A stretch of DNA of 64,000 nucleotides from Anaeromyxobacter sp. (GCA_016718565.1 JADKCZ010000001.1:1364001-1428000), one strand, 5' to 3'; counted from the stretch's first letter, positions 31,930-41,158 are shown. Numbers and translations are program-made. Notes: generated by a model not told the origin, from the letters alone.

Positions 31930-33051
31930 ATGCGCACCCGCCTCGGCCTCGCCCTCGCCGCGGTCCTCGCCGCAGCCTGCGGCGGAGGCTCCAGCCAGGA
32001 CCTCGCGGCGGCGTACGCATGGGACCTCCCGGCCGGCTTCCCGGTCCCGCCTGTGCCGGCCGACAACCCGATGAGCGACGTGAAGGTCGAGCTCGGGAGG
32101 CGGCTCTTCTACGACGCGCGCCTCTCGGGCAACCAGACCCAGTCCTGCGCCTCCTGCCACGAGCAGGCGCGGGCCTTCACCGACGGCCGGGCGCGCGGGC
32201 TCGGCTCCACCGGCGAGCTGCACCCCCGCGGCCCGCAGCAGCTCGCCAACCTGGCCTGGTTCCGCACCTTCACCTGGGCCAACTCGGTCATCCCCAGCCT
32301 GGAGCACCAGGCGCTCGGCCCGATCCTCGGCCAGGACCCGGTGGAGCTCGGCATCTCCGGGCTGGACGCGGTGGTGATCGCGCGGCTCGAGGGCGACCCC
32401 CACTACCCACGCCTCTTCCGGGAGGCCTTCCCGGCCGACGTGCCGGCCGTGAGCTACGTGACCATCGTCAAGGCCCTCGCGGCCTTCGAGCGGACGCTCA
32501 TCTCCGGCGACTCGCCCTACGACCGCTTCCAGCGCGGAGACCAGGCGGCGCTCACGGTCTCGGCGCAGCGGGGCATGGGGCTCTTCTCCTCGGAGCGGGT
32601 CGGCTGCGCGAAGTGCCACGCCGGCTTCCTCTTCTCCGACGCCGCCGCGGCGCCGGGGGAGGTGGGCAACCCCTTCCCCTTCCACAACCTGGGCCTCTAC
32701 GACGTGGACGGCCTCGGCGCCTACCCGCCGGGCGGCACCGGCCTCCACGGGCTCACCTCCCGCCCGGAGGACATGGGGAAGTTCCGCACGCCGCCGCTGC
32801 GCAACGTGGCCGTGACCGCCCCCTTCATGCACGACGGCAGCGTCGCCACGCTCGGCGAGGTGGTGGAGCTCTTCGCGGCGGGCGGCCGGGTCAGGATGGA
32901 GACCGGCGCGCCCAGCCCGCTCCAGAGCGAGCTCGTCCAGCCCTTCTCGCTGACGGCCGGCGAGAAGGCCGACCTCGTCGCCTTCCTCGAGGCGCTGACG
33001 GACCAGCAGTTCCTGACCGACCCGCGCTTCTCGAATCCGTTCGCGCGCTGA
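31930..33051 (+). CDS. mbnH: MbnH family di-haem enzyme
   Basis: A 373-residue lipoprotein-type di-haem c protein related to MauG and bacterial cytochrome c peroxidases. Two haem-attachment motifs are visible, CASCH at 73-77 and CAKCH at 226-230. Between them are family features such as LGRRLFYDARLSG, GPQQLANLAWF and PPLRNVAVTAPFMHDGS. In the known pair it forms a bis-Fe(IV) state and oxidises a Trp of MbnP. AGGAGG precedes the ATG. Directly downstream of mbnP, which supports the pairing. Confidence 0.92.
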   Translation: MRTRLGLALAAVLAAACGGGSSQDLAAAYAWDLPAGFPVPPVPADNPMSDVKVELGRRLFYDARLSGNQTQSCASCHEQARAFTDGRARGLGSTGELHPRGPQQLANLAWFRTFTWANSVIPSLEHQALGPILGQDPVELGISGLDAVVIARLEGDPHYPRLFREAFPADVPAVSYVTIVKALAAFERTLISGDSPYDRFQRGDQAALTVSAQRGMGLFSSERVGCAKCHAGFLFSDAAAAPGEVGNPFPFHNLGLYDVDGLGAYPPGGTGLHGLTSRPEDMGKFRTPPLRNVAVTAPFMHDGSVATLGEVVELFAAGGRVRMETGAPSPLQSELVQPFSLTAGEKADLVAFLEALTDQQFLTDPRFSNPFAR

Positions 33052-33064
33052 GGCGCCGCGACGG

Positions 33065-33949
33065 CTACTGCCTGGTCACGACCTGCGAGACCGGGTAGCC
33101 GGCCATCGACCCCACGTGCCCGTAGCCCGCCACGGTGGTCCCCGTCATGCAGACGGAGCCCATCATGCCGCCGGCGGTGCAGTCGGCGTACGCCAGGAGG
33201 TCGCGCTGGGCCTGCGAGAGGGTGGCCGTCGGGTCGTCCGTGTCGACGAGGATCCTGGCGTAGGCGTTCGCCGTGGCGGCGCTCCACGGGTCCGGGAACC
33301 CGAAGTAGACGGCGTTCGCGTCGTGGGGGTCGAAGCCGCCCGGGTAGAACGTGTCCACGCTGCCCAGGAGGAAGGTCGTCACCAGCAGGCCGTTGCCCCC
33401 GAGGCCGTCGGACACCGCGGAGAGCTGGTGGGTGAGGCCCACGGTCGTCATGGGCTGGCCGGGCATGGTCATCGACTGCGTCAGCGACCCCTGCAGGTTC
33501 GAGACGGTCCTGGTGGTGGAGTCGAGCGTGAAGGTGCCGGTGAAGATGGAGTCGTTCGGCTGGGTCATCGGCTCGAGGAACGTCTCCACCACGTCGAACG
33601 CGGTGACGACGTGCGCCGGGGCCGACGCCGCGCCGGTGCCGGCGGCGCTGGTGGCGGAGACGGAGAAGGCGCGGCCCGCGCACGGCCCTCCACAGGACAC
33701 CGTGATCGGCGCCGCGACCCCGCTGGCCGTGACCCCGGCCGGCGTCGAGGTCACCGTGTAGCCGGTGATGGGGCCGCTGCCCGCGTCCACCGGGGGCGAG
33801 AAGGTCACCACGACCGCACCGCTGGTGGCGCCGAGCGCCGCCGCCACCGCGGTCGGCGCGCCGGGGACGGCGCCGGAGTCTCCGCTGCCGCCGCAGGCCA
33901 CGAGGGAGGCCATGGCCGTGAGCACAGACGCTGCGAACCAGCTCTTCAT
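33065..33949 (-). CDS. Fn3-domain lipoprotein with the shared Met-rich C-terminal domain
   Basis: A 294-residue lipoprotein (lipobox LVAC). Residues ~30-115 form a fibronectin type III-like domain (PGAPTAVAAALGATSGAVVV, ITGYTVTSTPAG). The C-terminal ~175 residues are a domain seen three times in this locus. It runs from EPMTQPNDSIFTGTFTLDST to GGMMGSVCMTGTTVAGYG and ends in VSQVVTRQ. I do not recognise this domain; the Met and Cys cluster suggests copper or another soft metal. It converges with mbnH, ending 13 bp away, and diverges from the related gene at 34276. Confidence 0.72.
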   Translation of the reverse strand: MKSWFAASVLTAMASLVACGGSGDSGAVPGAPTAVAAALGATSGAVVVTFSPPVDAGSGPITGYTVTSTPAGVTASGVAAPITVSCGGPCAGRAFSVSATSAAGTGAASAPAHVVTAFDVVETFLEPMTQPNDSIFTGTFTLDSTTRTVSNLQGSLTQSMTMPGQPMTTVGLTHQLSAVSDGLGGNGLLVTTFLLGSVDTFYPGGFDPHDANAVYFGFPDPWSAATANAYARILVDTDDPTATLSQAQRDLLAYADCTAGGMMGSVCMTGTTVAGYGHVGSMAGYPVSQVVTRQ

Positions 33950-34275
33950 GTGGTCTCTCCGAGGGGACGCCGTGGCGTGGCTGAGATGGTCACGGTGGCG
34001 CGGCAGCGTATTGGCCCGCGGCCGGGCCGTCAACGCGCCGGTGGCGTCCGGAAACGTTGCGGTCGATGGCCGCACGCCCGCCGGGGTGCGTCGCGCTGCC
34101 GCAATCCGGCCCGGCTTGCGTCCAATGGTCACGTTGCCAGCCGAGGCCTCCGTCAGCAAAGTGACGGCAATCAGTCCAGGGGAGCTCTTCAGGTGCGTGC
34201 GATCGCGAGAAGCCTGCGCGACCGCTCGCGCCTCGCGCAGTCAACCAGTCGAAAAGACCAGAAGGAGGGGCAAAC
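33950..34275. other. Divergent intergenic region, 326 bp
   Basis: No gene is visible. It must hold the promoters of the two divergent lipoprotein genes. I could not find a convincing copy of the TGCGACAA motif here. Confidence 0.5.
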
Positions 34276-36321
34276 ATGTCGGCAAGCATCAGGAAGGGGC
34301 TCGCGATCGTGGCCGCGGCGGCACTGGCGGCGTCGATCGGGGGTTGCTCGAGCGGCAAGGTCACCGGCACCGAGACCGGCAGCGCGCAGGTGAGCGTCAG
34401 GTTCGCCGTGGTGGCCGACGTCATGAGCGTCCGGCTCACCGTCAGCGGCGGCTCGCCGGCGCTCAGCACCCCCATCGTGCAGACGCTCGGCGGGGCGGCG
34501 GGCCTGTACACCGGCGCCGTCGTCAACATCCCAGCCGGCACCGGGCGCGTGTTCCTGGCCGAGGCGCTCGACGCCACCAACGCCGTCATCTACCGCGGCC
34601 AGGCCACCGTCGACATCGTCGCCAACGCGACGGCGCAGGTGTACATCCTGGCCCAGGAGGTCGGCGGTGGCGGGACCACCGACGCCTTCCCGCCCATCAT
34701 CGACAGCCTGACCTCCACCGCCACGATGGTGGCGCCTGGCGGGACCGTGGACCTGGCCGTGATGGCGCACTCCGCCCGCATCCCGCCCGGCACGCTCGCC
34801 TACGGCTGGAGCTCCACCTGCTATCCGATCCAGGCCCCGGCCCAGAACGGCACCTTCACCGGCCCCCCCGTCCCCACCATGCCCCCCGCTCCCCCCGCCA
34901 CCCCCGGCGCCACGTCGAGCAGCCCGTCCACGACCTGGACCGCGCCCGCGGTCGTCCCGGCCAACTGCGTGCTCCGCGTCGACGTGAAGGAGGGGGACCT
35001 CTGGTCCATCGCCTACCTGATCGTCGCCGTCCAGTCGGGGAGCGCGGGCAACGCGGACGTGACCGTCTACGCCAACACCTGGCCGGTCATCGACCCGGCC
35101 AACGTCAGGACCAGGGTGCACTTCGACCAGCCCAACGTCACCGGCAACCCGCCCGTCCTCACGACCAACACCGTGGCCCACATGCGCCTCATGACGGTCA
35201 CCGACCCCGACGGCGACGCCCTGGCCTACGCCTGGTCCAACGACTGCGGCGGCACCCTGGCGCGCATGGTTATGGGCGGGGTCGACATGGGTGACGGCGC
35301 CCGGATGCTGACGGTCCCGGACACCAGCAGCTGCAACGTCACGGTGGTGGTCACCGACCTCTGCACCCTCGGCAACTGCGCCAGCCTGCCGGGCCTGGCG
35401 GACGGCTCGCCGCGCGGCGGCTCGACCAGCGTCGTGTTCCACATCCCCGCCAAGTGGTCGGCCACGCCGATCGCGCCCCCTGACGCGCCGACCGCGGTGG
35501 CGGCGTCCCTGGCCGGCAACACCTCGGTGAGCGTGAGCTTCACGGCCCCGGTCGTCCCGGCGGGCGGCAGCGCCATCACCAACTACGCGGTGGCCTCGAG
35601 CCCGGGCGGCTTCATGGCCACCGGCACCAGCTCGCCGATCACCGTGCCGTGCGGCGGGTCCTGCGCGGGCCAGACCTTCGCGGTCACCGCCTACAACGCC
35701 AGCGGCGCCGGCCCGGCGTCCACCCCCGCCAACGTCGTCACCAGCTTCGGCGTGGTCGCGACCTGGTTCGAGCCCATGACGCAGCCCAAGAACTCCATCT
35801 TCACCGGCACCTTCACGCTCGACTCCACCACCAGGGTCGTCAGCGGGCTGCAGGGCACCCTGACCCAGTCCATGACCATGGTGCCGATGACCACGGTCCA
35901 GCTGGGCAACCAGCTGTCCGTCCTGCCCGACGGCCTCGGCGGGAACGGCCAGCTGGTGACCACCTTCAAGAACGCCACCGTGGACACCTTCAGCCCGCTC
36001 GCGACCAACCCGGCCTGGCCGCCCGTGGGCCTGGACCCGGCGCTGGCCACCTGGTGGCCGGGTGGGGAGGCCTACTTCGGCTCCCCGGCGGTGCCGTACG
36101 CGACGTCCGTGCAGAACGCCTACGCCATGGTGCTCGTCGATCCGGACGCCCCGCTGGGCACCCTCACGGCGACCCAGCTCAGCCGCACCGCCTACGCTGA
36201 CTGCACGCCCATGGGCATGATGGCGGGCTGGCAGTGCATGACCGGGACCACCGCGAGCGTGTACGGGCGCGTCGGCACCATGGGCGGCTACCCGTCCTCC
36301 CAGGTCATCACCGGGCCGTAG
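34276..36321 (+). CDS. Multi-domain Ig/Fn3 lipoprotein with the shared Met-rich C-terminal domain
   Basis: A 681-residue lipoprotein (lipobox IGGC, SSG tether). The N-terminal ~150 residues form a beta-sandwich (VADVMSVRLTVSGGSPAL). Two PKD/cadherin-like repeats follow, each with paired Cys (TLAYGWSSTCYPI and DPDGDALAYAWSNDCGG). An Fn3 domain begins at PPDAPTAVAASLAGNTSV. The C-terminal ~180 residues are the same domain as in the genes at 33065 and 36472: EPMTQPKNSIFTGTFTLDST, MGMMAGWQCMTGTTASVYG, SSQVITGP. AAGGAGG lies before the ATG. Probably a surface or periplasmic protein of the copper locus; function unknown. Confidence 0.75.
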   Translation: MSASIRKGLAIVAAAALAASIGGCSSGKVTGTETGSAQVSVRFAVVADVMSVRLTVSGGSPALSTPIVQTLGGAAGLYTGAVVNIPAGTGRVFLAEALDATNAVIYRGQATVDIVANATAQVYILAQEVGGGGTTDAFPPIIDSLTSTATMVAPGGTVDLAVMAHSARIPPGTLAYGWSSTCYPIQAPAQNGTFTGPPVPTMPPAPPATPGATSSSPSTTWTAPAVVPANCVLRVDVKEGDLWSIAYLIVAVQSGSAGNADVTVYANTWPVIDPANVRTRVHFDQPNVTGNPPVLTTNTVAHMRLMTVTDPDGDALAYAWSNDCGGTLARMVMGGVDMGDGARMLTVPDTSSCNVTVVVTDLCTLGNCASLPGLADGSPRGGSTSVVFHIPAKWSATPIAPPDAPTAVAASLAGNTSVSVSFTAPVVPAGGSAITNYAVASSPGGFMATGTSSPITVPCGGSCAGQTFAVTAYNASGAGPASTPANVVTSFGVVATWFEPMTQPKNSIFTGTFTLDSTTRVVSGLQGTLTQSMTMVPMTTVQLGNQLSVLPDGLGGNGQLVTTFKNATVDTFSPLATNPAWPPVGLDPALATWWPGGEAYFGSPAVPYATSVQNAYAMVLVDPDAPLGTLTATQLSRTAYADCTPMGMMAGWQCMTGTTASVYGRVGTMGGYPSSQVITGP

Positions 36322-36384
36322 CGCCCTCGCGGACGCCGCACGGCGAGGCGCGGCGCCTCGCTTCGAGCCCGCCGCCCTCGTCAC

Positions 36385-36428
36385 CTCGCCGGCGATCGGC
36401 CCCTTCCACGGGGCTGGTCGCCGGCGAG
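36385..36428. terminator. Strong hairpin between convergent lipoprotein genes
   Basis: CTCGCCGGCGA pairs with TCGCCGGCGAG, with an inner GGCCCC/GGGGCT extension and a short loop. On the plus strand it is followed by GTCGTCTTTCCT. It separates the genes at 34276 and 36472. Confidence 0.75.
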
Positions 36429-36471
36429 GTCGTCTTTCCTGCGGTCTCTCGGCGGCGGTGGGCCGCGGGCC

Positions 36472-37893
36472 TCACCGCCGCGTCGTCACCTGCGACACCG
36501 GCCGCCCGCCCATGGTCCCGATGCTCCCGTAGCCGGCCTCGGTCGTCCCGGTCATGCAGGAGGCCCCCATCATGCCGCCGGGGGCGCAGTCGGCGTAGGC
36601 GAGCTTGTCGAGCTGTCCCTGCGTCGGCGCCGCGGTGGGCTCCGCGGCGTTCACCCAGATCCGCACGTAGGCGTTGCCGGGGTTGGCGCCCGGAAAGCCG
36701 AAGTGGAGCCCCATCCCGGTGCCGGGCTCCCAGCCGTCGGTGCCGCCGAACTTCGGCTCCTGGGCCAGCGTGTCGGTGGTCTCGAGCAGGAAGGTGGTGA
36801 CCAGCAGGCCCGGCGCCCCGTCCAGCACCGCGGGCAGCGAGGAGCGCTGGTGCCCGAGGGTCAGCCAGGTCATGGAGTCGTCCGGGTAGGGCGTCGCACC
36901 GCCGGTCATCGACTCGCTCAGGCGGCCCTGGAGGCCCGAGGCGACGCCCGCGGTGGCGTTGAAGGTGAACGTGCCCTCGAAGATGGAGTCGTTGGGCTGC
37001 GTGTCCGGTTCGCGGAAGGTGGTCAGCACCCGGTAGCGGCTGACCACGTCGACCGGCACGGACGGCAGGCTCGTCCCGAGGTCGTTGGTCGCGGCCACGG
37101 TGATGGCGAACCCGGCGCAGGTGCCGGGGCAGGCGGCGGTGACCGGGGAGGAAGGGCCGGAGCCGGTCACGCCAGGTGGGGAGGAGGTGACCGTGTAGCC
37201 GGTGATCGGGCTTCCGCCCGCCACCACCGCGCCCACCGTGACCGTCACGGTGCCCGGCGCCTCCCCCGCCGTGGCGGAGAGGCGGGTCGGCGCCCCGGGA
37301 GCAGCAGCGCCTGGAGGCGCGGTGACCGCGATCGTCAGGGAGGCCTGCCCATCTCCGGCGCTGGCGACGATGGTGCAGTCACCGGCCGCCAGGGCGCTCA
37401 CCACCCCCGTGGCGTCCTCCACGGCGCAGGTCGACGGCGTGGCGCTGGCGAAGCCGACCGGGAGCCCGGTGCTCTCGACCGCCGAGACGGTGGCCAGGTC
37501 GTACAGGCTCATGGATGGGGCAGGCGCGAACTCGATCACGCCCCGGAAGGTGAAGGTGACGTCCTGCGTGACCTGGGGCGCCGCCGCGTAGCGGGAGTCG
37601 CCGGCCTGGGTCGCGGCGATGGTGCAGGTGCCCGCCGCCGCGGCGGCCACGACGCCGCCGGCGTCGACCGAGCAGGTGGAGGGCGTCCGGCTGGCGTAGA
37701 GGACCGGCAGGCCCGAGCTCGCCGTGGCCGACACGACGGCGGAGGACTGGTTGACGGCGGGCGTGGGCGCCGGGGCGAAGGTGATCACCTGCGGGCGCGC
37801 CTCGATCCTGGGACCCTCGACGCACCCCCCGAGCGCTCCGAGCGCGAGGGCGGCCAGGGCCAGGTGGCGAGGGAGCGTGGTGGCAGTGCGCAT
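36472..37893 (-). CDS. Ig/Fn3-domain lipoprotein with the shared Met-rich C-terminal domain
   Basis: A 473-residue lipoprotein (lipobox LGGC). Two short repeats with a Cys pair each (PSTCSVDAGGVVAAAAAGTC and PSTCAVEDATGVVSALAAGDC) resemble a bacterial Ig-like module. An Fn3 domain begins at PGAPTRLSATAGEAPGTV. The C-terminal part is the domain shared with the genes at 33065 and 34276: EPDTQPNDSIFEGTFTF, GGMMGASCMTGTTEAGYG, PVSQVTTRR. It begins 17 bp after the stop of the TonB-dependent receptor on the same strand, so the two form an operon. That ties this domain to outer-membrane copper uptake. Confidence 0.78.
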   Translation of the reverse strand: MRTATTLPRHLALAALALGALGGCVEGPRIEARPQVITFAPAPTPAVNQSSAVVSATASSGLPVLYASRTPSTCSVDAGGVVAAAAAGTCTIAATQAGDSRYAAAPQVTQDVTFTFRGVIEFAPAPSMSLYDLATVSAVESTGLPVGFASATPSTCAVEDATGVVSALAAGDCTIVASAGDGQASLTIAVTAPPGAAAPGAPTRLSATAGEAPGTVTVTVGAVVAGGSPITGYTVTSSPPGVTGSGPSSPVTAACPGTCAGFAITVAATNDLGTSLPSVPVDVVSRYRVLTTFREPDTQPNDSIFEGTFTFNATAGVASGLQGRLSESMTGGATPYPDDSMTWLTLGHQRSSLPAVLDGAPGLLVTTFLLETTDTLAQEPKFGGTDGWEPGTGMGLHFGFPGANPGNAYVRIWVNAAEPTAAPTQGQLDKLAYADCAPGGMMGASCMTGTTEAGYGSIGTMGGRPVSQVTTRR

Positions 37894-37910
37894 GCGTGGG
37901 CTCCGGCTGG

Positions 37911-40127
37911 TCAGAGGCGGACGTTGAGGGCCACGTTGAGCGACCGCCCCGCGCCGGGGATGGCGACCCCCCACGGGATGCTGGTGGTGCTCATCGAGGG
38001 GCCCTGGCCGACGTAGGCGCCCCCCATCGGGCTGGCATAGAGGTGGTCGAACAGGTTCTCGACGCCGACGTCGAGCCGGAGGATCCGCCACTCGTAGCTG
38101 CTGCGCAGGTTGACCAGGCCGTAGGCGGCGGTCGGGATCTCGTTCCGGACCTGGGAGACGTGGCGCTTGGCCGCCACGGCCACCAGCTCGGCGCTGGTGC
38201 GCCAGGCCCCGCGCTGGTGGACGAGCGAGAGCCGGGTGTGCAGCGGCATGATGTTGAAGAGGCCGTCGTTGGTGGTGAGGTTGTCGCCCCGGACGTAGTC
38301 CAGCGCGGCGTCGGCGCTGAACCTGCCCCAGGCGTCCGACTCGCCCAGCAGCAGCCGGGCCGACAGGTCCAGCCCGTAGAGCCGGGCCGTCTGGTTGGCG
38401 TACTGGAGCAGGACGAAGCCGCTGCTGGTGACCTCGTTCTCGGCGCTGCACTGCCCGAAGTCGCAGCGCCGGGCGTCGACGTAGCCGTCGACGTGGGTGT
38501 AGTAGCCGGTGGCCTTCAGCTCCCACCTCGCCTTGACCTCGTCGTGCCAGTAGCCGGTCAGGCTGAAGGTGTGGGCCACCTCCGGGGCCAGCTCGATGAG
38601 CCCGACGTAGCCGTTCCCGTCCCCCAGCATGTTGTTCATCAGCGCGGCCATCGCGTTGGTGGACCAGGGGTAGCGCTGGTAGAGGTTCGGCGAGCGCGAC
38701 TTGCGCGCGTACCCTCCCTCGTAGGTCTGGGTGGGCGCGGGGGTGTACCGCGCCAGCGCCGCCAGGTCCCAGTTGAAGTCGGTGCGCCGCCGCGGCGAGG
38801 CGTTGAACGCGGCCGCGTCGTCGCCCCAGGCGGGGAGGGCGTCGTCGTAGCCCTGGACCGGGCCGGCGTCGGTCCTGACCGTGTCGCTGCGGACGCCGAC
38901 CTGGCTGAGCCAGGCGCGCGACCAGCGCGCCTCCCACTCGGCGAAGAGGTCGCCCCGCTCCCGGAGGCCGTAGTCGACGTTCCAGAAGGTGTTCGGCCCC
39001 ATCGTGCCGCCGACCGGGGGCCAGAAATCGTACAGCACGTGGCGCTGGTACTCGACCCCCACTCGGAGCAGGTGGACGTCGGACAGGGTCACGTTCGCCT
39101 TCACGAGCGCCCCGGAGGTCTTGGCCTCGGTGTCCATCGGCATGCCGTTGCCGTAGGAGTACCGGTCCGGGCCCATGTCCATCTCGTGCCGGGTGTCCTG
39201 GTAGCTGAGGCGCGCCTCGAGGTCGCCCCAGGCGAAGGCCCCCGAGTAGCGCCCGGTGACCAGGCGGTTGTCGTTGGCGGTCATGTCCATGCGCTGGTTG
39301 GGGAACCCCTCGAAGCCCACCTGCTGCTGGCTCGCCTCGAGCTGGAGGAGGTGCCCCGACCGCTTCAGCGCCAGCCCGAGCGACCGCTTGACGGTGCCCC
39401 GGTACGCCGAGGACGCGATCACGTCGCCCGGGATGAGGGCGCCACCCTCGGTGCCGGCCGCGGCGGGCTTGAAGGCCCCTCCGGCCTTCAGGTTCTCGGA
39501 GCGCGAGTCGGACTGCCCGAACGTCAGGTTCAGCCACTCGCCGGCCACGGTCGCCCCCAGGGTGTAGCCCAGGGCGTCGCCGTTGGAGCGGTAGTAGGAG
39601 CCGATCCTTCCGCCGAGGAGGAGCGGCCCGTCGCGGAGCGCGAACTCCGGCGGCGTCGACTTGACCTGGATCGAGCCCCCGATGCTGTCTCCCCCCACGC
39701 TGACCGGGGTGATCCCGGAGAAGACGGTCACGCTCTCGATGCGGGTCGGATCGGCGTAGGAGAGCGGCGAGTTCATGTGGTTGGGACAGGCGGGCATGAG
39801 GTCGGTGCCGTCCACCTGGATGCGCAGCCGGTCGTCGGCCAACCCGTGGATGGCCGGCAGGCTCGAGATGCCGCCGGCGCCGCTCAGGCTGACGCCGGGG
39901 ACGCCGCGGAGCAGCTCGGTGGCGTCCGCGGTGGTGGCCTGCCGGGCCACCATGTCGGCCTTCCCGGGCCTCGACGCCCCGAGCTTCGCGTCCCTGGACT
40001 GGACCTTCTGGGCCTGGACCACCAGCTCGTCCATGGTCACGACCAGCTCCGGCTCGTCGCCGCCCCGGGCGAGCGACGGCACCAGGAGCAGCAGCGCAGC
40101 GGCGCAGGTCGGGAGTGGTCTTGTCAT
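37911..40127 (-). CDS. TonB-dependent receptor, copper type (OprC/NosA-like)
   Basis: A 738-residue outer-membrane beta-barrel with a signal peptide (LPTCAAALLLLVPSLARG). The plug domain has ADATELLRGVPGVSLSGAGG, then DGTDLMPACPNHMNSPLSYA. This CPNHMN stretch is the copper-binding segment of the OprC/NosA type. A Met-rich extracellular loop (HEMDMGPDRYSYGNGMPMD) is also consistent with copper. The barrel ends in the C-terminal Leu of ALNVRL, with LDVGVENLFDHLYASP before it. Upstream lies the TGCGACAA site shared with mbnP. It and the MbnP/MbnH pair probably act on the same metal. Confidence 0.9.
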   Translation of the reverse strand: MTRPLPTCAAALLLLVPSLARGGDEPELVVTMDELVVQAQKVQSRDAKLGASRPGKADMVARQATTADATELLRGVPGVSLSGAGGISSLPAIHGLADDRLRIQVDGTDLMPACPNHMNSPLSYADPTRIESVTVFSGITPVSVGGDSIGGSIQVKSTPPEFALRDGPLLLGGRIGSYYRSNGDALGYTLGATVAGEWLNLTFGQSDSRSENLKAGGAFKPAAAGTEGGALIPGDVIASSAYRGTVKRSLGLALKRSGHLLQLEASQQQVGFEGFPNQRMDMTANDNRLVTGRYSGAFAWGDLEARLSYQDTRHEMDMGPDRYSYGNGMPMDTEAKTSGALVKANVTLSDVHLLRVGVEYQRHVLYDFWPPVGGTMGPNTFWNVDYGLRERGDLFAEWEARWSRAWLSQVGVRSDTVRTDAGPVQGYDDALPAWGDDAAAFNASPRRRTDFNWDLAALARYTPAPTQTYEGGYARKSRSPNLYQRYPWSTNAMAALMNNMLGDGNGYVGLIELAPEVAHTFSLTGYWHDEVKARWELKATGYYTHVDGYVDARRCDFGQCSAENEVTSSGFVLLQYANQTARLYGLDLSARLLLGESDAWGRFSADAALDYVRGDNLTTNDGLFNIMPLHTRLSLVHQRGAWRTSAELVAVAAKRHVSQVRNEIPTAAYGLVNLRSSYEWRILRLDVGVENLFDHLYASPMGGAYVGQGPSMSTTSIPWGVAIPGAGRSLNVALNVRL

Positions 40128-40513
40128 GGGTTGGTGGCGCGCTGCCTGGGGTGCGAGGTGGTGACCTCGAGGGGCGCTCCGTCGAGCGGGCCGCGAGGCG
40201 TGGTCGAAGGAGGATAGGGATCGAGCCGGCGCCTGGGGAGTGGGGGGCGCTCGATTGATCGACTGCCCGCCGGAATCTAGTCGACTGGAGTGACCTGAGC
40301 GCGCGGGTCCGATGTGGCAGGTTGTCGCAAACGTCGTCGTCCCGGGCGGCTGCATCCACCGGCGCCCGGGGAGCGGGCTGGCGATGGCCGGCTCCGAGGA
40401 GGAGGCCACGCCGCGACGCATGGCGGGGGGCCAGGAGGCCACGCCGCGACGCTCGGCGAGGGCAGGACCGAGATCCGGCGCCCGGTCCCCGGTCCCCGGT
40501 CCCCGGTCCCCGG
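40128..40513. other. Gene-free region with a regulatory motif and short tandem repeats
   Basis: 386 bp. It contains the TGCGACAA-type motif at 40312-40329, two copies of AGGAGGCCACGCCGCGACGC spaced by 34 bp near 40400-40450, and a tract of four to five CCCCGGT heptamers at about 40482-40514. The last abuts the end of the next gene. The frames crossing it are shadows. Confidence 0.6.
40312..40329 (-). promoter_or_regulatory. Candidate operator shared with mbnP
   Basis: Read on the minus strand this is TGCGACAACCTGCCACAT, 185 bp upstream of the receptor start. It matches 14 of 18 positions of the site upstream of mbnP, in the same orientation relative to its gene. Confidence 0.4.
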
Positions 40514-41059
40514 TTACTCGCGCGACGGCCCGGCCGGCGCCGGGGCCGCGGCGGGCATCCCGTTGAAGTCGACGTACTCGGCGCAGCTGCCGCGGGCGCG
40601 GACCGGCCGGTGCGTGACGGTGGGCTCGGGCACCTCGACCCCGTCGACGACCCGCGAGAGCTGGACCCCGCAGCGATCTCCGTCGGTGACGGCTCGGGCC
40701 CGATACCTGGTGAAGATCTCCGGGAGGAAGGTGGTCATCAGCTGGCAGCGGCGGTTCGTGAAGTAGAAGAAGTCGGTCCGGAAGGAGAACTCCTGGCCGG
40801 GCTCGATCTTGATGGTGCGGGGCTCCTTGAGCTGGAGCGGCCCGCCGAGCGGGACGATCCACAGGCAGTTCTTGGTGTCCTGGTAGGACCGCACCTCGGT
40901 CTGGGCGTTGGCCGCGGGGAAGAAGGTCAGCTCCGGCGCCTCGATGGCGGTCGGCTGGACGTACGGCTCCCTGGTGATGGCGTAGGCCGGCAGGGCGCAG
41001 CCGCTCAGCAGGAGCAGCCCGAGCAGGGCGGACAGTGGATCACGGCGAGACCTGGACAT
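40514..41059 (-). CDS. Secreted lipoprotein, unknown function, with conserved Cys
   Basis: A 181-residue protein with a lipoprotein signal (LSALLGLLLLSGCALPAYA). The mature domain is beta-rich with FRTDFFYFTNRRCQLM, LWIVPLGGPLQL, KIEPGQEFSF and four Cys that could pair. I do not recognise the family. GAGGAA lies before the ATG at 41059. It lies upstream of the copper receptor on the same strand but 386 bp away, so co-transcription is uncertain. Its TAA stop abuts the heptamer tract. Confidence 0.72.
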   Translation of the reverse strand: MSRSRRDPLSALLGLLLLSGCALPAYAITREPYVQPTAIEAPELTFFPAANAQTEVRSYQDTKNCLWIVPLGGPLQLKEPRTIKIEPGQEFSFRTDFFYFTNRRCQLMTTFLPEIFTRYRARAVTDGDRCGVQLSRVVDGVEVPEPTVTHRPVRARGSCAEYVDFNGMPAAAPAPAGPSRE

Positions 41060-41158
41060 GTGGTTCCTCGATGGCGGGAGGTTCGACGAAGGGGCTGAGG
41101 GCCTGCCCGGAACCCTACCAAGCCCACTCGTGCGGTGCCAGGACGCCCAGTCAAGCGA

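Noticed and set aside
36472..40862. Frames of 983-1295 codons covering the lipoprotein and the receptor
   Set aside because: Only the parts from the signal peptides at 37893 and 40127 are protein-like; upstream extensions are shadows or intergenic DNA.
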